Assembly (NCBI GenBank): GCA_000697475.1
Contig: JNEU01000954.1
Coordinates: forward strand, 27,340 to 91,339
DNA: 64,000 nt
Reading direction: 5' to 3'
Source: Lichtheimia corymbifera B2541
Taxonomy: Eukaryota; Mucoromycota; Mucoromycetes; Mucorales; Lichtheimiaceae
The notes beneath the pieces were generated by a model that saw only the letters and a list, made by a program, of their open reading frames with translations, ran no database searches and had not been told where the DNA came from. Every line of letters starts with the position of its first letter. Position 1 is the first letter of the stretch. Below, piece by piece: positions 36,811 through 47,768 of the stretch. Made by a program: the position numbers and the translations under genes.

Positions 36811-38641
36811 ATGGCACGCAAACGAGATTTAGAGGCAACAACGACTGATCATACAGATACCACACTCAACGAAGCGAATCCCAACAAAAAACGCAAACAC
36901 AACCATGTCGATTCAACTGCGGTGAAGACTAAAAAGAAGCACAAGAAGCATAAAGAGCACAAACACAAGAAGGATAAAGAACACAAGAAGGAGCACAAGA
37001 AGGAGCACAAGAAAGAACACAAAAAGAAGAACAAGAAGGAAAAGAAGGAAAAGAAGAAAAAGAGCAAATCGACCGAGAAAGATGATACCCACAGCAAAGC
37101 AGAGTCGTCAACGGCAACCCAATCATCATCATCATCATCATCAAAAAAGGGTGGTCCCAAGACCAAGCTTTTCCACAATCGTCTTCGGTATGCGTTGACT
37201 CGTGATTATGTGGATGACAAAGTGGATAAAACAGCACTATACAAAACGAGAATCATCGCCGATATTCCCAACGTTCACCATGACTTTTTCATGTCAGACT
37301 CGGATTCTGACTCTGACGATGATATCGACTTGACCTTTGGCGTTGAACCAGCATTGGAATGGCATAAGCGTTACTTTGGCGTAACGGAGCTCAAGGAGAA
37401 ACGACTTGAATGGACGACAGTGGAGAATGGCACCTGGAATGTGCAGGAACGAATTCGACTAGAAAAACGGGTGAAGAGAGTCTCAAGGGTAAATGACAAT
37501 GGTATAGATAGCAACAACATTATATCGATTAATATGGATCTTTAGAACATGGGTATGGACCTGCAAGCCTTTCGAGAGCAAGTGCTTTTTGAGCGACCTA
37601 GCGAGCATCTAAAGATGTGGTGGGAGATAGGTAACTATATGCAGTATAACTTGGGATGCGAAAACTAAAAAGTAACGTCATTATAAACCACAGCAAAGCC
37701 GTTTCCTAAACGAGATTTGAATGCAATTGTGGAGAAAGTACGCACAGCGTATGCTGCCAACAAATATTCTGGAAGATGGACCAAAAAGGAAGATGAAAAA
37801 TTAAGGGAGTACGTGTTAAGTGAGACAAGGGTTACAAAAGGCTTATGCTAACATAAATCAGGTTGATGAGGAACGGAGAACGTTATTCAAGCATGGTGCC
37901 CCATTTTCCCAATCGTGATCGAAACGCTATCCAATTCAGGTGCTATATATTGGAGACCCAAGATCAAGCAGCTGGTAAGTATGAACAATATTTTATTTCA
38001 GCATCAGTGAATTAATATTTCTACGTCTATGCAGCAAATATCGTAAAAAGGGGCAGATGGTCGGATGAAGAAGTAAAGCAGCTATATAATGCTGTGAAGA
38101 AATATGAACGGGAGCACGCTAAGCGTATCGATTGGAGGGTTATAGCGGCAGAACTCGGTGGAAAGCGATCAGTATCTCAATTGCGTCACAAATGGTAAGT
38201 CGTCTTTAATCCCCGCTTATTGTAGCTGATCTTCTCATTTGATTGCATTAGGAATATGTCGTGTACAATGCTGGAGAAATCTCAGGGAAACGTATCGTCT
38301 GAGCCGTTGACTATAAAAGATAAACTGGATCTCTTTGAAAGGTATGTGCCTATATTTAGGGATGTGCCAGGGTAGTATTCTCAACTATGATCCTATGACA
38401 GAATGCAAGCCAAGGGCTGGAAGAAAGAGGAGGATATCAAATTCAGTGAGCTTGCGACAGCGAAGATGTAAGTTTACATATATCATTCTATAATCTTGTC
38501 ATCTTATACAGGACTTTTTGGGGGGCGTGGGGCTTTAGGTCGAATATGCAAGCAAGAACTATTTATCTGGAAAACCGGATGTCGATTGCAGGGTTTCAAA
38601 AGCTCCCTTATCCAGGTATCTATAGCACCATCGCTGAATAA
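36811..38641 (+). CDS. Myb/SANT DNA-binding protein, Reb1/TTF-I-like
   Basis: Eight exons encode 478 residues: 36811-37488, 37546-37630, 37694-37808, 37862-37974, 38035-38194, 38252-38341, 38402-38467 and 38512-38641. Residues ~25-95 are a striking Lys/His/Glu repeat (KKHKK, EHKKEHKK), likely nuclear or nucleolar targeting, followed by a Ser run and a Ser/Asp acidic patch. The C-terminal half has at least two Myb-type repeats (GRWTKKEDEKLRELMRNG and GRWSDEEVKQLYNAVKKY, with later Trp residues in NMSCTML... and FWGAWGF). The layout resembles Pol I termination and fork-barrier factors (Reb1, Nsi1, TTF-I). That assignment is by architecture only. Confidence 0.72.
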
Positions 38642-39162
38642 ACCATTTGATATGCTAACATCGCAAATCACAGAAATCATTTCGAAGCTAGTTGAAACGA
38701 GGCGAATCATGGTTGAAAGCATGGAAGAATAGTCATTACAAGAAGCCAGGTTATTGACAACAAAATACTCTTTCGGAATCCCACTATCATTAGCTTATGA
38801 GGAAATATTTCCCTTGATATGATCACCTTTTATAACCAAAATATGTACCTTGTCTTGCACTTTCGTTTAAAACATCGGTGTTTGAAGCTTCCTATCTTTG
38901 CAGTAATAGCAATTACCACGTTTTTGATGATTGCAATGGAGCCAAACTTTCATCAGAGGATACCAGAGCCTTTATTGTCTCTGCTGATGGCATGAATAAT
39001 GGTATTGTTTTTGGGATACCGGGAACGTAACTATGGGGACCTGAGGATTGTAATTACAAAAGGCAGAGTAGTGCCAGCTGAGCAACACAATGCGCAAGTA
39101 TTCATTGGCCCCAACACTAAATTTGGATGTTAGGCTCCCCCTTATTTCTTTTTCTTTATAAC
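38642..39162. other. intergenic spacer
   Basis: This lies between two plus-strand genes. No gene is recognised; it is the presumed promoter of the cytochrome b5-like gene. Confidence 0.5.
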
Positions 39163-39814
39163 ATGTCCTCCTCCAACTCATCTACCAACAATGACAATAT
39201 ACCAAAAATGACACTTCGTGATCCGTCAAGTAAGCAAGAAGAAAGCAATGTGTTTATGACAGCATCCCAATTTCCTTTCTAGATCAGACGTTAGCTGTTC
39301 CCGAGTTTCCTGCACGAAACGGTCCACAACGACTTGTAGCAGCTGCAACGAAACAACCACGAGGAAGGCAAAAAGTGATATTGGAACCCGGCCACTCACC
39401 GCTCGATTGGGCTCGTCTGAAAAGTTCTGGCAAGGATCTTAGGGTATGATTATTATTTATCATTTTTTATATGAGATAAAGCATGTTACTCATTTGACAT
39501 GTTCGCAGGGTGTAACGCAGCTTGGACGATACACATTAGAAGATATCAAGCAACACAGGACTGAAGATGATGCATGGACTGCAATCCAGGGCAAGGTGTA
39601 TAACATTACTCCTTACCTTAAATTCCATCCAGGTGGTGTTAAGGATCTCATGCGTATTGCTGGTCGTGATGGCACAAAACTCTTCAGTAAGTAAATGATC
39701 TTCCTCGATATTAATCTGTACTAACGCCATCTCGTAGTGCTTACACACGCTTGGGTCAATGCCGAGTTCATGTTGGATGCATGTCTTGTAGGATTCTTGG
39801 TCCCAGGTCGTTAA
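39163..39814 (+). CDS. IRC21: Cytochrome b5 domain protein, Irc21 / NCB5OR N-terminal type
   Basis: Four exons encode 160 residues: 39163-39229, 39283-39443, 39509-39686 and 39738-39814. The pre-domain segment PRGRQKVILEPGHSPLDWARL is the hallmark of the Irc21/CYB5R4 group and directly precedes the heme domain. Heme ligands are His in KFHPGG and in LTHAWVN. There is no transmembrane tail and no flavin reductase domain, so this is a soluble single-domain form as in yeast Irc21. It is thought to be a redox carrier, linked to sterol and ceramide metabolism and to DNA-damage phenotypes. The donor of exon 3 (CTTCA|GTAAGT) joins to MLTHAW in phase 1. Confidence 0.88.
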
Positions 39815-39994
39815 AAAAGAATACCATATTATCTTGTAGTATCTATATTTCCCCCACCCCCATAGAATAAACGAATTGATGTACTACTTCTAAGAGATGC
39901 TCATGGGATAATTATATTGTCGGGAGGAGGGGATATGCATAAATGGGTGGATGCGTGAATTGCGACTGGCTATCTTTTCCTTCTCATTTTCACC

Positions 39995-41925
39995 ATGAGT
40001 CTTATGCATACTTTCTGTAACGAGGTTCTTCGAGCACACAACAACCAAGACTCAGAATATATCCAACGTTTATTCGATCTGCAACAAGATGACCCTGATC
40101 ACGTTCAATTGCGAAACACGCTCTCACAAGTACGTGGATCCCCCAGCAGTATAATGCGATCAACCTCGTTCACCTACTCAACCCCATCAACATGAATAGA
40201 TCCCTGGCTCGGATTGGGAACGAATAGTCAACCAATGCCTCAAAGATACGAGTAATGCCCTTGTGAATGCAGTTGTCTGCTATTTCAAGGCGGTTACGGC
40301 AGTCAACATGCCCGTTTCGCAACTTTATGATACCGTTGAAGCGTTTTACAGGTGTGCACACACGTCTATTTCGCATATAGAGCACCAACTAATATACAAA
40401 AATAGTGCACTGGTGCCAGTATTCAGTTCATCTGAAGGTGTCTATCTCATGGATTATATCAAATCTTTCTCCTCCCAGCTAGTGGCATTGGCTTTTCTTG
40501 TGAGTTGTTGTCATGGCAACAAGTGTGTTTAACGTGACTGACATGGTCTCCCATTCAAAGGTTGATAAGGAGCAAAGATTACGGGGAAAATCAAGAAAAT
40601 CAAATGGGGCTGCAAGACTTTTATCCAAGGTGTTTAATATCATGCTTGCGGATAGGTAGTATATTCGGTAGATGGTGGCTGGATCGAGTGAAGATGGAAA
40701 ACTCATGTCATTTTTTGGTCCTAGGGCGCCATTCGCAGAATCAAAGCGACAAGGCATCATTCATATTACCAATCTTGCGTTCAAGATCTATACGAAGGTT
40801 AGTAACGATCATTTTGATCTAATGGACTCTAACATAATCAATGGATAGCTTGACAATGTCCGATTGTGCCAAACCTTCATATCCAACTTGAGAACGGGCG
40901 GTGTGCACGTTACAGATTACTCGATGGCAGAGCAAGTGACATATCGGTATTATATGGGACGCTTTCAATTTTACCAGAATAACTTGAAAAAGGTGGGGGA
41001 TCTATCCGAATATAAAAGTTCTATGCGCTTACTGGCTATTTTAGGCAGACGAACACTTTACTTTTGCATTTCGACATTGTCCCAGCAAAATGTGGCATAA
41101 CAAAAGGTAAGGGGTTAAAGGAATATAATGCAAAAGAGATCTATGGCTCATCAACCTACCTTAGACTGATATTGGAATTCCTTATACCGACACGAATGAT
41201 CTTGGGCCGGATGCCGTCTGACGAGCTGCTACATGAATATCAACTTGCCGATCCATACATGGGTTTAAAATACGCACTTATCAAAGGCGATGTCTACAGC
41301 TACATGGGAATCCTGGATCAAAATGTTGAGTACTTTACGCGGACCTTTTCGTATCTTGTACTACGAGGACGTGGTCTGGTACTTGTTTGGAGGAGTCTCT
41401 TGCGACGAGCGTAAGTATACATGGAAGAGAGCCGTACATATCATGCGCCTAACGAAACGTTGTAATCAAGGTTCATCCTCACACGTTCATCACCGGACGA
41501 TCTCAAAATGTCGTACAAGACATGCTATGATGCATTAAGGATGTCAAGCAGAGATGCAAATATTGATCTATACGATGTCGAGTGCATGTTGGTCTCATTG
41601 ATTAGTCAGGTAATTCTACTTGATACTTTGAGTACAAGGATGAATTAACATTGATCTTTCTTTCAACTAGGGGTATATTCGAGGATATCTGCACCATCAG
41701 CAGCAGCGTTTAATATGCAGCAAGGCCAATCCCTTCCCCATGATATCCCAAGTACGCTTATACAAGGAACATTACAATGATGATCTCATGCAACACCATC
41801 TTCAAACGGAGCAACCTGGAGTACCCAAAGAAATTCTCGATATTATTGAAGAGGACAGCGGTTACAATGACGAACAAGAGGAAGAATACGGCATTGAACA
41901 AATGGATGACAGCATGATGTATTAA
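39995..41925 (+). CDS. PCI-domain protein, PCID2/Thp1 (TREX-2 mRNA export subunit)
   Basis: Ten exons encode 464 residues: 39995-40129, 40200-40351, 40406-40499, 40561-40655, 40725-40797, 40849-40992, 41045-41106, 41165-41410, 41471-41609 and 41671-41925. The helical repeats and PCI winged helix match PCID2: QVTYRYYMGRFQFYQNN, ADEHFTFAFRHCP, RLILEFLIPTRMILGRMP, DVECMLVSLISQGYIRGYL, NPFP. Lengths are close to human PCID2 (399 residues), with an extra acidic C-terminal tail of about 50 residues. PCID2/Thp1 works with Sac3 and Dss1 at the nuclear pore to couple transcription to export. Csn12 is the close paralogue family and cannot be fully excluded. Confidence 0.87.
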
Positions 41926-42349
41926 GCCAATCGATGGATTCGTATGCAAACGTTGTATATTATACCCTGTATCAACACCAAATGCTATTGCTTACATGGT
42001 CGAACAATGCCGGCGATAAAGTAGAAACCCCCTTTGCATCGTATGTTTTTTCTCAACTATCACCCTACCTTGTATTGTTTATCACGTTAGAGGAGACTAT
42101 ATGTAGAATAGCTTATAGCCCTGATATTTGAATATAAACAGCTTTCTTTTGATCTCATAGCCTTTCATCCAACCCATCCAAGCGCAGCTATATAGTACAC
42201 TGACCCAAGCTATGTTTATGCATACTATCCCCGCAAATGAATTTGGAACGTCATTCACATCACGATGGTCCATTGCTTTTAAATCATGTTGTTGAAAATT
42301 CTTGTATTGAGTAGGATGGAAATAGAGAGAGAGATGGAGCATAATAAAC

Positions 42350-43150
42350 TCAGTTTTTGCTTTGATCGAGATATTGTTGTGCAACTGTCAAAGATGAATA
42401 GCATTGTAAGTGGCAAGCAATGCTGGTATCCCCTAATCCATTTACCATTATAATATGATCCAGCCATGCTTGTTGCAGGCTGAGGTGCCGATTGTTGTTG
42501 AGTGCCCTGGGGTTGTTGTGTTTGTTGCTGCATAAACAATTGTTGTTGTTGATCCGATTGTGTGCCTTGTTCTTCATCTTTTTCTTTTCCGGAAGAGGAC
42601 GCTCGCTCAAGCTTGGTAGTCTAAATAGAAATATACTTGGTTCAATACACTCATGTTACTCTAATCGTTTTCCATCCATATTGTACCTCTCGATATTTCT
42701 GAAGATAGATCTTGAGTGTCTCAGCATAGTTTTCGAATCCTAACGATTGCATAGCCCAAAGGATATCTTCACCATTGATAGTTTTTCTCTTTTCTTGTAA
42801 GCAACGATCGCTTGCTGTGAACGAGGGAAAAGATTAGGTTAAAGATTGATGATGAATCGAAATAAAGGCAGTATCGTTGACATAAGATCAAAAGGATATT
42901 CGCTAGTGATGAAGGAAATAAACTCGGAGACGCACTCTTGAACGCATTCTTTGGCTTCCTTTGCAATTTTGGCGTTCTCAGGCAGAGATTTCTTCATAAT
43001 GCGCGCGACACTATAAAAAGGTGGATGTTATGGATACGGTCTGGCAATGCCAAAGAGTGAAGTTGCTTACTTTGCAATTGGCAAGTAGCGATCTTGCTCT
43101 TTGAGATCAAGTTCACCTTCGTCGCCTGACTGATTTGCTGAATTTGACAT
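42350..43150 (-). CDS. HAP3: CCAAT-binding factor HAP3/NF-YB (histone-fold subunit)
   Basis: Five exons encode 176 residues: 43071-43150, 42900-43010, 42687-42816, 42446-42620 and 42350-42384. The histone-fold core (residues ~20-115) is almost invariant: [64 protein letters not shown]. Intron 2 (42817-42899) can only be removed as an AT-AC intron to give ITSEASDRC. The C-terminus is Gln-rich. A donor at TATAATG|GTAAAT joins a last short exon, giving an end of ...[14 protein letters not shown]; reading straight through would add an unlikely hydrophobic tail. With HAP2 and HAP5 it binds CCAAT and in fungi controls respiratory, iron and nitrogen genes. Confidence 0.95.
42817..42899 (-). other. 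probable U12-type AT-AC intron in HAP3
   Basis: This intron is 83 nt. On the coding strand it begins ATATCCTTTT, the exact minor-spliceosome donor consensus, and ends TTCAC. A U12-branch-like CTTTAACC lies 22 nt from the end. The splice joins GA with AGCAAGC to restore the invariant SEASDRC of NF-YB. No GT donor exists near this exon end. Confidence 0.85.
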
Positions 43151-43665
43151 GATTCACTGTAGGAAGAAGACCGGTTGTCTTGCTTTCGCGTTCTAGTGCA
43201 ACGCTTTATTGTCGGTTTCGGAAATTGTATCTGCGCACACCCAGATTTCATTGTGACATTGCATCCATGGCAACACTGCAGAGTAGGCAACCACACTACT
43301 TTAGTCCTCCATCTTTTTTTTAGTACATTAAATCTATCTCTAAATACAATGGTCTTGGTATTTGTATAGTATGGACTCCTCCCTCCCTTTAATTCCCATT
43401 TGGAGATGACACCATAAAGAACCGGATTGTTTGTTGGTGAAATAGCAACAATGGGTGATGAGTCATTGTTGTAGTAGCATGCTCTATCACACGCACCCAC
43501 ATCATACGTACCTGAAGCAAAGGACTTGTCGTCGTCAATGCATCATCCAGTACACACACACGCGATCATTGGCCAATACCCGACAAACGACCGACATGTA
43601 ATCTGTGGAAGAAAAACAAACCCCGTTGTGGTGGTCCTTGAAGGTCACTTCCTTTCAACACGATA
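43151..43665. other. divergent intergenic region HAP3 / complex I subunit
   Basis: Apart from the CCAAT palindrome at 43568-43577 I see only AT/CA-rich sequence. The minus frame overlapping it has no recognisable content. Confidence 0.5.
43568..43577. promoter_or_regulatory. palindromic CCAAT/ATTGG pair in the divergent HAP3-complex I promoter
   Basis: The ten bases ATTGGCCAAT contain a CCAAT box on each strand. They lie about 420 bp upstream of the HAP3 start and 90 bp upstream of the complex I subunit start. CCAAT is the binding site of the very complex HAP3 belongs to, so autoregulation or control of the respiratory gene is plausible; it is not shown. Confidence 0.45.
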
Positions 43666-44347
43666 ATGGCATTCCGTTTCGCATCAATTGCACGCCGCTC
43701 TTTTACTCGCAACTACTCTTCAGCAACTACTAAACAGGCTGGAAAAGCTTTTCCTGAAGAAAGTATGTATTGTCGTTAACGACTCCATTGTACGCATTCT
43801 CGCCCTGACACATACTCCTGTTATCAGACTTTGATAGCAAAATCTGGCGCAATACTGCTCTTGCTGTCATTGCAGGTGTTGCTTGGTATCGGATTGATCA
43901 ACATATCACTGAACTTGGAGAGGTAACTTGCAATGAATGACCAAGTCAAACCAAACATTGACATGGTGTCCTTTATTAGGAGAAGCATCCTTTCACAAAA
44001 TGGATTGAGTATCACATGAGCACAAGTGCTGAGAAGGATCAGCAAACTACTGAAGCATTGGAGCAGGCATCTCGACTAGCCGAATACAAGTAAGTATTGT
44101 CTCATATATTATATATTCGTGCACTCATGTTGGTGGTTCTACATAGGCTTATCTCTCAAGATGCTCAACGTGCTCCTATTTACCGGATGCGATATCCAGA
44201 GTGAGTCTCTATTTTATGTCTTGCATACCAGAGAAAATGTGTCTAATCCGATCCCATTGTGTAAGGTCTTTCGAACGTGCAAGCCCTCGCGGATTGATCA
44301 CTGGACAACAGGCGGATCTCTCAAATATCACCGTTCGCAGAGATTAA
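43666..44347 (+). CDS. Complex I accessory subunit, fungal 17.8 kDa (NUXM) type
   Basis: Five exons encode 145 residues: 43666-43762, 43828-43922, 43980-44089, 44147-44200 and 44266-44347. The first ~30 residues (MAFRFASIARRSFTRNYSS) are an Arg/Ser-rich mitochondrial presequence. One membrane span follows around SKIWRNTALAVIAGVAWYRI. The C-terminal part EALEQASRLAEYKL... YRMRYPESFERASPRGLI... matches the remembered pattern of the fungal 17.8 kDa NADH:ubiquinone oxidoreductase subunit (EQA, RxPE, SP). It would sit in the inner-membrane arm of complex I. It is transcribed divergently from HAP3. Confidence 0.7.
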
Positions 44348-44580
44348 GCTAGTTTAGATAGGTTGATCTCTATGGATACTAATACACATATAATCCATGT
44401 TGTCAACGTTGTTTTTTTTCTCTACGTGATTAAAGGGCAATTGATGATTGTTGCCAAACCCAAAGACATTTGCTTTTTTTTTGACTGCATTTGATAATTG
44501 CCTTTCTCGGCTAAAGATAAAGTTGTCATCAAGAATCTCTCGGCAGTAGTAGTCAACTTTTGCTTTATTATCTTTTACTT

Positions 44581-45651
44581 ATGGTGCGTTGGACTATCAC
44601 TGGTCTACAGCAAGGTGTTGTCCATGCCATTCAAGGCATTAAGCTGGTTGCTAGGAATCCCAACATTCGTCGCCACAAGTTCTTGAGGATCATTCTATAC
44701 CTGTCACTCATCTCCTTTGTTCTTCTCATCGTCTCACGAGTGGTGATCACCCTTCCGATCTATTTACTACAACTGGTCTTAAGTATTGTGCGTTCCAACG
44801 ACTCCCTTGCGACTGAAAAGTTCCTAGGCCAGGTTGAAAGCAAGCTGCAAGATGTCATTACTGCACTTCCGTTCCTGGCACTCTTATTCATGCGTTACGC
44901 TTATCCAAAACCACTCGACGAATTATTCATGGAATCCTTGCGATACATCGACTCACTTCATCCCGACCGTCCACCTTATGCATCAGCACTCGCTAAGCGT
45001 AAATACCGAGAGGAATACTGGGCCAACATGAAGGGATACTTTAAGCGCATGGGCAAGAATGTGAAACTCGGGCTTGCAATTTATTTGTTGTCATTACTAC
45101 CAATTGTGGGCCCGTATGTTTTTCCTGCTGCAGGTGAGTCAACGTTATAATAGCTGCGAACATATATACATATGTATGCTGATTCCATCCTTCATTCAGG
45201 TGCGTACACGACTTTTCGATCACTGGGTCAGACACAGGGAGCTGTTGTTGGTGTCTGCTTTTTGTTTATGCCACGCTGGGCGACTATATCACTGATCCGA
45301 GCTTTGATTGGTATGCGAGCATTAATGCGTGAGCTCTTGGAGCCGTACTTTGTCCGAATGTCTATGAGCCACAAGGAAAAGCGCCGATGGTTCAGTGGAA
45401 GAAAAGATGTCCTATTCGGATTTTCTGCTATTGCTTACATTCTAACTCGTATCCCTATCTTTGGTTTGGTGGGCTTTGGCATCGCTCAGGCGGCTTCCGC
45501 TTACATGTTAACCATTGTCACCGAGCCTCCCACACCTCCTAATGAACCGTCAAGCCCTCAAGCAATCACCAAAACTCCAGTGAACATCACCCCTGGCCAA
45601 TCACATAATGATTCTTTGAAATCTCGATCACGTAGCTCTTTGTCACAATAA
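44581..45651 (+). CDS. EI24 / LDS-RRT8 family multi-pass membrane protein
   Basis: Two exons, 44581-45133 and 45200-45651, encode 334 residues (GTGAGT donor, ATTCAG acceptor, phase 1). The start is MVRWTITGLQQGV; the frame is open upstream but without another ATG. Several hydrophobic segments fit an EI24-like fold: RIILYLSLISFVLLIVSRVV, LGLAIYLLSLLPIVGPYVFP, and FSAIAYILTRIPIFGLVGFG near the end, typical of the EI24/Lds family (yeast Lds1, Lds2, Rrt8; outer spore wall or lipid droplet proteins). The tail after ~285 is Pro/Ser-rich and cytosolic. The precise function is not known for this fungus. Confidence 0.75.
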
Positions 45652-45851
45652 AGTTGATAGACTTGTATTTCCTGTAAACTATGTCTTCATAATAACGGCG
45701 TAACATGGACGCTCACCGACGTGGCTGTTGATCGTTTTCCCTTATTGCGTTCTCTTCAAACAGTAGACCTCTTGCTTCTTTGTTTCGGCATTAATACAGA
45801 TGTGCGTGTGCAAATAGAAATTGCCTAAAACCATTCTTTAACTAAATCCAA

Positions 45852-47022
45852 TCAAGGTTTTATTTCTGATAACAATGCAGATAATATGGATAAAGCATTT
45901 TCAGGTGTAATGGAGGAGAGTTGATGGTTTATATGGTTACTCTTGGAACTATCCATGACCTTCCAGTTGGGAGATGCTTGTTGTTTAAGCCAGTTAAAGT
46001 CATCCACATTATCAAAGTAATTCGTTGTCTAATATTCAACGAGAGATTTAGATACGTGATTCGCAAGGTGTATGTATATTTTATTTACCTCAACAGATAT
46101 GGCGGGATATTCGGTGACGCGTATATTGGAAGAATCCTCGATGATAGGCCGGCTGCTTACATTGTATATAACATCGACACCTTGGGCATTGTGCATACGA
46201 AACTGCATATGATTTCAAGTGAATACATGAACAAAGCACATAGGTGGGATAAAAACTTACCTGGTGACATCCTACTGCGATTATAGACAATGATATCCCG
46301 TAAATCAACACAGAGCCCTGGACCATTCCACATACAATGAGACACTCCTTTAGATCTTCGACGTGCAACGATGATATATTGAGGTTATCCACCAGCACGA
46401 CGCATCTCCTCAATTTAGATAATAGAACATTGACTGCTGTAGTTGTTGGATTTTCCACTTGAATCACTGTATCGACCTTGTCTTTGAAGGAAAGTACGTT
46501 GTCCTTTCGAGCAGAGGGTGCATTGGTATCAAGAATAGTGGTTGTTGGTTTGTTGTTGTGCTGAACACCAGGATTGTTGGATGCCTCTTTCTTTGTTTTG
46601 CGCGATTTGAATGAGAACTTTGCTTTAGGTGTCAGGTTGGCTTTTGCAGACTCGAGACTTGCACTTAGAACTTTGAGTTGCTGCTTGAATTCAAGGAAGA
46701 TCAATAGGTGGGCTCTGCATAAAATTGGATATCCAAACGAACCTCCATATACTGGCGCTCATCGTAAGACGGGACGAAATCAAGGGCTTGTGTAAGCGTC
46801 TTTTCTAACTGGTTGATCTGCTTCAAGATGCTATCGAAACATCCGGGAAGGTCGTTCTTTGGTTTGGCTCCTAGTTGCTGGATCTGATCCTCAATGGCTA
46901 CAACTGCGTATCAATGCCTATTCAACTTGTTGATCCTCATCTCCCTTCCTTTCTTTACATTGCCGCTCAGCCTTGAAATCCTGCCAAAAGTTATTGGAAG
47001 CTTCGGTTGCTGTTTGGCTCAT
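45852..47022 (-). CDS. TBCC: Tubulin-binding cofactor C (TBCC)
   Basis: Five exons encode 317 residues: 46959-47022, 46753-46897, 46261-46714, 46089-46202 and 45852-46028; intron 2 is just 38 nt. An N-terminal spectrin-like helical part (FWQDFKAERQSIEDQIQQL) precedes a Lys/Ser linker and the C-CAP/beta-helix domain from ~150. The domain holds VCGMVQGSVLIYG, the GAP-active region GCHQFRMHNAQ with the arginine finger candidate, and SSRPIIEDSSNI; the end DDFNWLKQQASPNW is family-typical. TBCC triggers GTP hydrolysis on beta-tubulin and releases native alpha/beta dimers with cofactors D and E. The complete set of motifs argues for a functional GAP. Confidence 0.93.
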
Positions 47023-47522
47023 GCTGTTACAAACAAGAGTTGCAACCGCCCATCGCGTCAAGGACCGCCAGTATTAAGGAAATAGCTAGTGTCACGTGAC
47101 ATAGACAACCCTACTGGTTGCTATGACACCTTGCTGCCACGCGACCGACCATGTTAGGAACATCGCATGACAATCTTTAATGTAGCACCCTAATCACACC
47201 AACCACACATCTTTAGAACCATGCTACTCCTTCCAAATGCCTCCTTCAATATTGTTTGACCATAAAATAGAATTTTATAAGAGAAAAGTAATTATAGCTG
47301 ATGATAAACCGGAATCAATCTCGTGGCATCGATTCTTGTATTCTGTACTGAGAGAGAGAGAAAGCAGGGACATCAGCACTGGACTCATAAATCCGACGCA
47401 ACGATATGTATTCATGTATCTTACCAAGTAGCGAATGAACAAAGGCAAATCGTGCTCCCGTTAGGAAATGTTTTCTTCTATTTACGTGTAAGCAACTTTC
47501 AAGCTATCATGTGTTGTTTTGC
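47023..47522. other. intergenic region upstream of TBCC
   Basis: This is AT-rich spacer carrying the TBCC promoter and the end of the secreted protein gene transcript. Open frames here (for example 47237-47431 plus) show no domain. Confidence 0.45.
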
Positions 47523-47768
47523 TTACCATTCATTGCATACAGCAAAGTCCTTTTCATTATCACCACAGCACATCTTGTATTTATTCTTTTTGTCTTTATC
47601 GAGATCACATTTGCCATATTGGATTATGAACGTTCCACCGACGCCATTTTCACCGTTACAGCATTCGAGAGAATCCTTTTCTCGTCCAGGACATTGGCAC
47701 TGCAGGGCTGACACCATGGAAAGAGCACCGAAAACTAACATGGTAGTAAGGTGAATCCTGAGCATCAT
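47523..47768 (-). CDS. Small secreted cysteine-rich protein, family unknown
   Basis: A single exon encodes 81 residues from the ATG at 47768. Residues 1-21 form a typical signal peptide (hydrophobic core, SALQ cleavage region). The mature ~60 residues contain eight cysteines at 24, 26, 36, 37, 54, 67, 68 and 78 (C-C-CC-C-CC-C), enough for four disulfides. A TATAAA box lies about 80 bp upstream of this ATG (near 47848-47853). The frame is open to an ATG at 47837, but that start would sit only ~12 bp from the TATA box. The spacing differs from hydrophobins (C-CC-C-C-CC-C). It could be an effector-like or antimicrobial-like small secreted protein; function unknown. Confidence 0.6.
   Translation of the reverse strand: MMLRIHLTTMLVFGALSMVSALQCQCPGREKDSLECCNGENGVGGTFIIQYGKCDLDKDKKNKYKMCCGDNEKDFAVCNEW

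Noticed and set aside
42279..42445. Readthrough C-terminus of HAP3 ending in a hydrophobic tail
   Set aside because: A good donor (TATAATG|GTAAAT) and acceptor (TTTGACAG) give a short Gln-rich end typical of the family instead.
42817..42899. A conventional GT-AG intron at the HAP3 intron 2 position
   Set aside because: The first GT after the exon end lies inside the intron (TTATGTC) and would add residues and break the SEASDRC motif; CACAG as acceptor gives the wrong phase.
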